NCBI GenBank assembly: GCA_043747295.1
Contig: JAYTPK010000096.1
Span: 1-27,953, forward strand
Origin: JAAFIP01 sp043747295
GTDB lineage: Bacteria > Pseudomonadota > Gammaproteobacteria > Burkholderiales > Burkholderiaceae_C
Direction: 5' to 3'
DNA: 27,953 nt
Positions 23,926 through 27,953 of the stretch are shown here, piece after piece; position 1 is the first letter of the stretch; each line of letters opens with the position of its first letter. The translations under genes were made by a program, and so were the position numbers. The notes beneath the pieces were generated by a model, which saw only the letters and a program-made list of their open reading frames with translations, did no database searches and was not told the DNA's origin.

Positions 23926-24963
23926 ATGCCATTGAAACGCATCGCTAGTCCATCGCAAGCGGCACCTGTCGCGCAAACAGCATCACAGATTGAAGTGTTG
24001 TTTGTGCTGCTGCCCGATACGCTGATTTTGGACTGGGCCGGGCCAGCAGAAGCTTTTCGGATTGCTAACCAATCGCTGCTACGCCAAGGTAAGCCTGCGG
24101 CTTTCAAGCTGCGTTTTGTAGGGCTGCAGAGCGAAACGCGCAGCTCGGTAGGGGCGCAGATCGCGCAGATAGAGCCGCTACCTACTCTGCTGGCCACCCC
24201 TACATGGCTGGTATTGCTGGGCTACCCTGACGAGGCAGCGCACCAAGACAGCACGCAGGTGCGGCAAGTCACACACTGGCTGCGCAGTGTGGACAAACAG
24301 CTGCACGCGCCCGGCTCGCCACACCGTTTGATTACGATTTGCGCAGGCGCGCTGCTGGCTGCGCAGGCGGGGCTGCTGGCGCATACGCGGGTGGCTACGC
24401 ACCACCTGGAACTTGATGAACTCAAGCGCCTTGAACCGCTGTGCGATGTGCAAGCCAACCGCGTGTTTGTCATAGACGATAAGCGCGGCGTGTACAGCAG
24501 CGCAGGCATTACCACGGGCATTGATTTAGCGGTGTACCTGATAGCGCAAACTTGTGGTGAGGCCATAGCGGCGCGTGTAGCGCAAGTGATGGTGCTGCCG
24601 CTGCGCCGTGGCCTCAACGACCCTGAGCTGTCGCCGTTTTTGCAAGGCCGCGCGCACATGCACCCTGCCGTGCACCGCGTGCAAGACGCCGTCAGCAGTC
24701 AGCCTTTAGCAGACTGGACAGTGACCCGCATGGCCCAGGTGGCTTGCACGTCTACACGGCATTTAGCACGCCTGTTTGATGACCACGTGGGCTTCGCACC
24801 GCTGGTGTATTTGCGCAGCATACGGCTGGCGTTAGCGCAGCAGGCCTTGGCAATGGGCCAGTCGGTGGGGCAGGCTGCTCAGGTGGCAGGGTTTAGCAGC
24901 GACACCCAATTGCGCCGCGCCTGGCATGCTGCAGGCAAGGCGGGTACGCCGTCGGGTGGGTAG
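23926..24963 (+). CDS. GlxA-family transcriptional regulator (DJ-1/PfpI-like domain plus AraC helix-turn-helix)
   Basis: Residues about 18-200 form a DJ-1/PfpI-like domain starting IEVLFVLLPDTLILDWAGPAEAF, with ICAGALLAAQAGLL at the nucleophile-elbow position and a Cys kept there. Residues about 235-335 form an AraC-type double helix-turn-helix (TVTRMAQVACTSTRHLARLF and SVGQAAQVAGFSSDTQLRRAW). This is the GlxA regulator layout. The 345-residue length is ordinary, although the C-terminus ends abruptly in GTPSGG. The ribosome site AAGGA (23921-23925) touches ATG 23926; the in-frame TTG at 23932 has better spacing and may be the true start. An AT-rich repeat copy follows the stop. Confidence 0.9.
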   Translation: MPLKRIASPSQAAPVAQTASQIEVLFVLLPDTLILDWAGPAEAFRIANQSLLRQGKPAAFKLRFVGLQSETRSSVGAQIAQIEPLPTLLATPTWLVLLGYPDEAAHQDSTQVRQVTHWLRSVDKQLHAPGSPHRLITICAGALLAAQAGLLAHTRVATHHLELDELKRLEPLCDVQANRVFVIDDKRGVYSSAGITTGIDLAVYLIAQTCGEAIAARVAQVMVLPLRRGLNDPELSPFLQGRAHMHPAVHRVQDAVSSQPLADWTVTRMAQVACTSTRHLARLFDDHVGFAPLVYLRSIRLALAQQALAMGQSVGQAAQVAGFSSDTQLRRAWHAAGKAGTPSGG

Positions 24964-24971
24964 TTTTCAAT

Positions 24972-25037
24972 ATGACATTTGCTATAAATTAAATAGCTAT
25001 AGAATCAATGAATACTTGGACTACAGGCCAATTTAAC
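24972..25037 (+). repeat. Dispersed AT-rich intergenic repeat, copy E
   Basis: Has AAATAGCTATAGAATCAATG followed by the core AATACTTGGACTAC (25011-25024) and AGGCCAATTTAA. It starts about ten bases after the GlxA-type gene stop and fills most of the convergent gap before the SirB1-type gene. Confidence 0.8.
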
Positions 25038-25065
25038 ACCTAAAACGGTCTGCACACTCTTGAAA

Positions 25066-25917
25066 TTAACCCGGCATGCTGCGCAGCTCAGCCACGCGCT
25101 CAGCGATGGCGTCTAGGTCGTATGCATCTTCGGCTTTGGACAAATAGACTTCTAAATCAGGCACCGCTGCCGCATGGTTACCCAGCTCAGCATAGGCCAA
25201 GCCGCGGTCACGGTAATCGGCCCACGCGTCGGGCAGCAGCACTATCACGCGGTCTAACACGCTGATCAGGCGTGGCCAGTCTTCTTGGGTTTTATGGATT
25301 TCTTTCAGGTTGCGCAGCATGCGGGCGATGATGTCGCGCGGCTGCGCAGGCTGCAAATACAAACCCATGGGCACGTCAAAATCGTCCACCAAGCCACTGC
25401 GGCGTTTGTAGGGCTCCAGGCGCTCGCTCAGGTCTTCACGGCTTAGGCTTTGGCCGTTCAGTGGGTCAATCACTACCTGGCCTTTGGGCAAATTAATTTT
25501 GATCAAAAAATGACCTGGGAACGCTACCCCGCGGGCATTGAGGCCAATGGCCTGCGCCACCTCTACCCATAGCACCGCCACGCTGATGGGGATACCTTTG
25601 CGGGTGCGCAACACGGCGCTGAGGTAGCTGTTGTCAGGGTCGTAATAATTGTTAACATTGCCGGCAAAATTTAAATCGCGGTAAAAAAACTGATTGATAG
25701 CGCGCAGGCGCTGTATGGCGGGCGCGTCGGTGGCGATGCGGCGTTTTAGCCGCGCAACCAGCTGGTCTACATCGCCCAGCACCTGCTCGACGTCCAAATT
25801 GGGGTATTCGTCTTGGGCCAAAGAGGCTGCTGCCTCTAATAACGGAAACTGCTCGTCACTGGCCACCAAAGTAGCAAAGTACTCTAGCGGCGTGGGGGTG
25901 TCATAAGGTAGCTGCAC
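25066..25917 (-). CDS. SirB1-family protein (transglutaminase-like domain plus TPR)
   Basis: The 283-residue protein has a transglutaminase-like domain (about residues 40-185) with the family marker RTRKGIPISVAVLW, then GVAFPGHFLIK and VIDPLNG. The position of the catalytic Cys in true transglutaminases is Ile in GIPIS here, while His (PGHF) and Asp (DPLNG) are kept. This is the usual state of the SirB1/YchA family, so a catalytic role is doubtful. The C-terminal 75 residues form TPR-like helices (YRDRGLAYAELGNHAAAVPDLEVYL). Its function is not established. It lies 46 bp after murJ on the same strand and may share its transcript. Confidence 0.88.
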   Translation of the reverse strand: MQLPYDTPTPLEYFATLVASDEQFPLLEAAASLAQDEYPNLDVEQVLGDVDQLVARLKRRIATDAPAIQRLRAINQFFYRDLNFAGNVNNYYDPDNSYLSAVLRTRKGIPISVAVLWVEVAQAIGLNARGVAFPGHFLIKINLPKGQVVIDPLNGQSLSREDLSERLEPYKRRSGLVDDFDVPMGLYLQPAQPRDIIARMLRNLKEIHKTQEDWPRLISVLDRVIVLLPDAWADYRDRGLAYAELGNHAAAVPDLEVYLSKAEDAYDLDAIAERVAELRSMPG

Positions 25918-25963
25918 AAGCGTACTGTGGCATAAAAAGCCAATCGATTCAAGCTGCGGGTTT

Positions 25964-27535
25964 TTAGCGGCGCAACAAGGCGCGCACTTTCAGGCCAGCA
26001 GCCCAAATAGCTACAAAATAGATAGCTGCCCCAGCAGTAATGACTGCGACTAGCAGCATAATTCGCTTGAAAATCTGCGCCTGAAGTGCTAACCAAGGTA
26101 GTGCTGCGCTGTGGCTAGCCCACATCAAAAACACCGCCAGCAGGGCGCTGCCCGCCAACACCTGCAGCGCAAAGCGCCCCCAGCCGGGCTGGGGCTGCCA
26201 GGTTTTGTTACGCAGCAAGCCCCACATCAGGCAGCCCGCGTTAAGCAATGCGCCCAAGCCAATCGACAGCGCCAGCGCAGCGTGCTGAAAATAGGGCACT
26301 AAAAAGTAATTGAGGATTTGCGTAAACACCAGCACTGCGACGGCGATTTTCACCGGCGTTTTAATATCTTGCTTTGCGTAATAGGCTGGGGCCAGCACCT
26401 TGATGGCCACCAAGCCTATCAGCCCAAAACCATAACCCATCAGCGCACGCGCCACCTGTGGTACATCAGCCTCTTTGAAAGCACCATAGTGGTACAGCAC
26501 CGCCACCAAGGGCTGGGCAAAAGTTAGCAGCGCTACCGCGCTTGGCAAGGCCAGTAACAGCACTAAGCGCATGCCCCAGTCGATCATGTCAGAGTAGCTT
26601 TGGTGGTTACCTGCAGCCTTGGCGGCGGCCAGCTGGGGCATCAACACCACGCCGAGGGCCACACCCAGCATAGCTGTGGGAAACTCCATCAAACGGTCGG
26701 CGTAGGTAAGCCAGCTGACCGAGCCCGTGACCAAATGCGAAGCAATTTGCGTGTTGATCAGCAGCGATATTTGTGCCACGCTTACCCCCAGCAGCGCAGG
26801 CAGCATGAGGCGAAAAATATTTTGTGTGCCGGGGTCGCGCCAGGCGGCTTTCACATCGGCCCAGCGTACCGATATGCGCGGCAGCAGGCCCAAAGCGCGC
26901 AGCGCGGGGATTTGCACCAACAGTTGCACCACACCACCGGCCATCACCCCTACGGCCATGGCGTAGATAGGCTCGATATCTTTGGTTCTAAACCACGGTG
27001 CCAGCAGCCAAGCTGCAGCAATCATGCACAGGTTAAGCAGCACCGGTGTGGCGGCTGGCACGGCAAACTTTTTCCAGGTGTTGAGCACACCCGAGGCCAA
27101 CGCCACCAGCGACATACAGGCGATGTACGGAAACATCAAGCGTGTCATGAAACTGGCCGATTCAAAAGCCTGTGGGTTTTGCTGCAGGCCGCTGGCCATG
27201 GCATACACCAGCAGCGGTGCAGCAGCAATGCCTATGATGCTGACAAACACCAGCATCCAGGCTAATACCGTAGCCACTTTATTGACCAGCAGCCCCGTAG
27301 AGCTAGCACCATTTTGCTCTTTACTAGCTGCTAGCACGGGGACAAACGCTTGGCTGAAGGCGCCCTCGGCAAACAGGCGACGCAGCAAATTGGGAATGCG
27401 AAACGCCACATTGAACGCATCGGTCATTGCACTGGCACCAAACATGGCTGCCATCAGCAGCTCACGCACGAGCCCGGTGATGCGCGAGGCCAGCGTGAAC
27501 AGCGAGACGATGGAAGCAGACTTGATCAGACTCAT
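25964..27535 (-). CDS. murJ: Lipid II flippase MurJ
   Basis: MurJ moves lipid II across the inner membrane for peptidoglycan synthesis. I place the start at ATG 27535, since MSLIKSASIVSLFTLASRITGLVRE matches the conserved N-terminus. The frame extends upstream to 27721, but the extra 62 residues are low-complexity, overlap the divergent trmL gene and include a tandem repeat. The resulting 523-residue protein has about 14 membrane helices and the typical AFNVAFRIPNLLRRLFAEGAFSQAFVPV segment, where the conserved Arg and charged residues line the lipid II cavity. Length is normal. The close relative Wzx/MATE is less likely given this N-terminal signature. Confidence 0.95.
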   Translation of the reverse strand: MSLIKSASIVSLFTLASRITGLVRELLMAAMFGASAMTDAFNVAFRIPNLLRRLFAEGAFSQAFVPVLAASKEQNGASSTGLLVNKVATVLAWMLVFVSIIGIAAAPLLVYAMASGLQQNPQAFESASFMTRLMFPYIACMSLVALASGVLNTWKKFAVPAATPVLLNLCMIAAAWLLAPWFRTKDIEPIYAMAVGVMAGGVVQLLVQIPALRALGLLPRISVRWADVKAAWRDPGTQNIFRLMLPALLGVSVAQISLLINTQIASHLVTGSVSWLTYADRLMEFPTAMLGVALGVVLMPQLAAAKAAGNHQSYSDMIDWGMRLVLLLALPSAVALLTFAQPLVAVLYHYGAFKEADVPQVARALMGYGFGLIGLVAIKVLAPAYYAKQDIKTPVKIAVAVLVFTQILNYFLVPYFQHAALALSIGLGALLNAGCLMWGLLRNKTWQPQPGWGRFALQVLAGSALLAVFLMWASHSAALPWLALQAQIFKRIMLLVAVITAGAAIYFVAIWAAGLKVRALLRR

Positions 27536-27540
27536 GGATA

Positions 27541-27567
27541 CAGTGGGTGCAGTGGGTGCAGTGGGTG
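27541..27567. repeat. Three tandem copies of a 9-bp unit in the murJ/trmL promoter gap
   Basis: CAGTGGGTG is repeated perfectly at 27541-27549, 27550-27558 and 27559-27567, starting five bases before the murJ initiation codon on the other strand. The unit sits where the murJ ribosome site should be, so copy number changes could affect its translation. Confidence 0.75.
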
Positions 27568-27647
27568 TGGCTACGGAAACTGGCCCTAAGTGTACCGGGC
27601 TTGCTGTGTCTGGCTTGCTACGCCGCGCTTGCTGAGACAATACGGGC

Positions 27648-27953
27648 ATGTTCAATGTCGTTTTAGTCCATCCCGAAATCCCGCCCAACACGGGCAATGT
27701 CATCCGCCTGTGTGCCAACACGGGCTGCGTATTGCATTTGATCGAGCCCTTGGGCTTTTCGATGGAAGACCGCCATATGCGCCGTGCGGGGCTGGACTAT
27801 CACGAGTATGCAAAACTTAAGCGCCATGCGTCTTGGGAAGTGTTTTTAGGCTCGGAATCGCCCTCGCCCACACGCATGTTTGCCATGACCACCAAAGGCA
27901 GCCACAGCTTGTTTACACAGCAGTTTGCAGCGGGTGACTGGCTGGTGTTTGGG
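27648..27953 (+). CDS. trmL: tRNA (cytidine(34)-2'-O)-methyltransferase (3' end outside window)
   Basis: The first 102 residues are present. MFNVVLVHPEIPPNTGNVIRLCANTG is the characteristic N-terminus of TrmL, a SPOUT-class enzyme that methylates the 2'-hydroxyl of the wobble base in tRNA-Leu. LHLIEPLGF and RRAGLDYHEYA follow as expected. The C-terminal trefoil-knot motifs that bind S-adenosylmethionine lie beyond the window. It is divergent from murJ with 112 bp between starts. Confidence 0.93.
   Translation, partial: MFNVVLVHPEIPPNTGNVIRLCANTGCVLHLIEPLGFSMEDRHMRRAGLDYHEYAKLKRHASWEVFLGSESPSPTRMFAMTTKGSHSLFTQQFAAGDWLVFG

Noticed and set aside
25066..25917. Active transglutaminase or protease
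   Set aside because: The catalytic Cys position is Ile; the sequence is a SirB1-type protein, for which that loss is normal.

Overview
The window comes from a betaproteobacterial chromosome, most likely order Burkholderiales and probably family Comamonadaceae. This rests on protein character, on the neighbour set purM / AI-2E exporter / hda / HAD phosphatase / pcnB / folK that I associate with that order, on the edd-eda pair, and on a mid-50s GC composition judged by eye. No species can be named from sequence alone. There are 23 protein genes I would defend; two are cut by the window edges and one is weak. I see no tRNA, rRNA, CRISPR array, prophage or intact insertion sequence.

Layout. 1-2188 (+): glycine-rich tail of an RhlE-like helicase, an NAD(P)-binding oxidoreductase and an endonuclease/exonuclease/phosphatase-fold hydrolase. 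2189-2799: a gene-free repeat nest with two long hairpin elements, a dispersed AT-rich repeat, and a 192-bp MITE-like element with perfect 19-bp inverted ends and a perfect 9-bp target duplication. 2800-9217 (-): the DUF3999/DUF2339 pair, a TatD-family hydrolase and a ChaC-like cyclotransferase. 9263-12538 (+): an OmpA-domain protein with a terminator, then edd-eda (Entner-Doudoroff) behind a HexR-like operator. 12561-14912: a YciA-like thioesterase (-) divergent from an Atm1-type ABC exporter (+). 14913-15707: gene-free, crowded with repeats. 15708-21772 (-): folK, pcnB, HAD phosphatase, then a GSU2403-type nucleotidyltransferase-fold gene and an AT-rich stretch that look inserted, then hda and an AI-2E family transporter. 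21933-24963 (+): purM, a gap with a third hairpin element, then an isochorismatase-fold hydrolase with a GlxA-type regulator. 25066-27535 (-): a SirB1-type protein and murJ, divergent from trmL, which runs off the right edge.

How it works together. Most genes are housekeeping: sugar acid catabolism (edd, eda), purine and folate synthesis (purM, folK), RNA polyadenylation and tRNA modification (pcnB, trmL), control of DnaA (hda) and envelope building (murJ, OmpA-like). The unusual content lies between genes. Three nested hairpin elements share a conserved core but have different outer arms, each matching its own partner. Five copies of an AT-rich repeat sit mostly at gene 3' ends. A fourth long palindrome lies near a split copy of another repeat. 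Two start sites have the Shine-Dalgarno sequence inside a hairpin. The clearest accessory genes are at 18448-19967, inside an otherwise conserved gene block, with a palindrome at their promoter. I see no recognisable defence or toxin-antitoxin system; the hairpin family is the best candidate for something undescribed.
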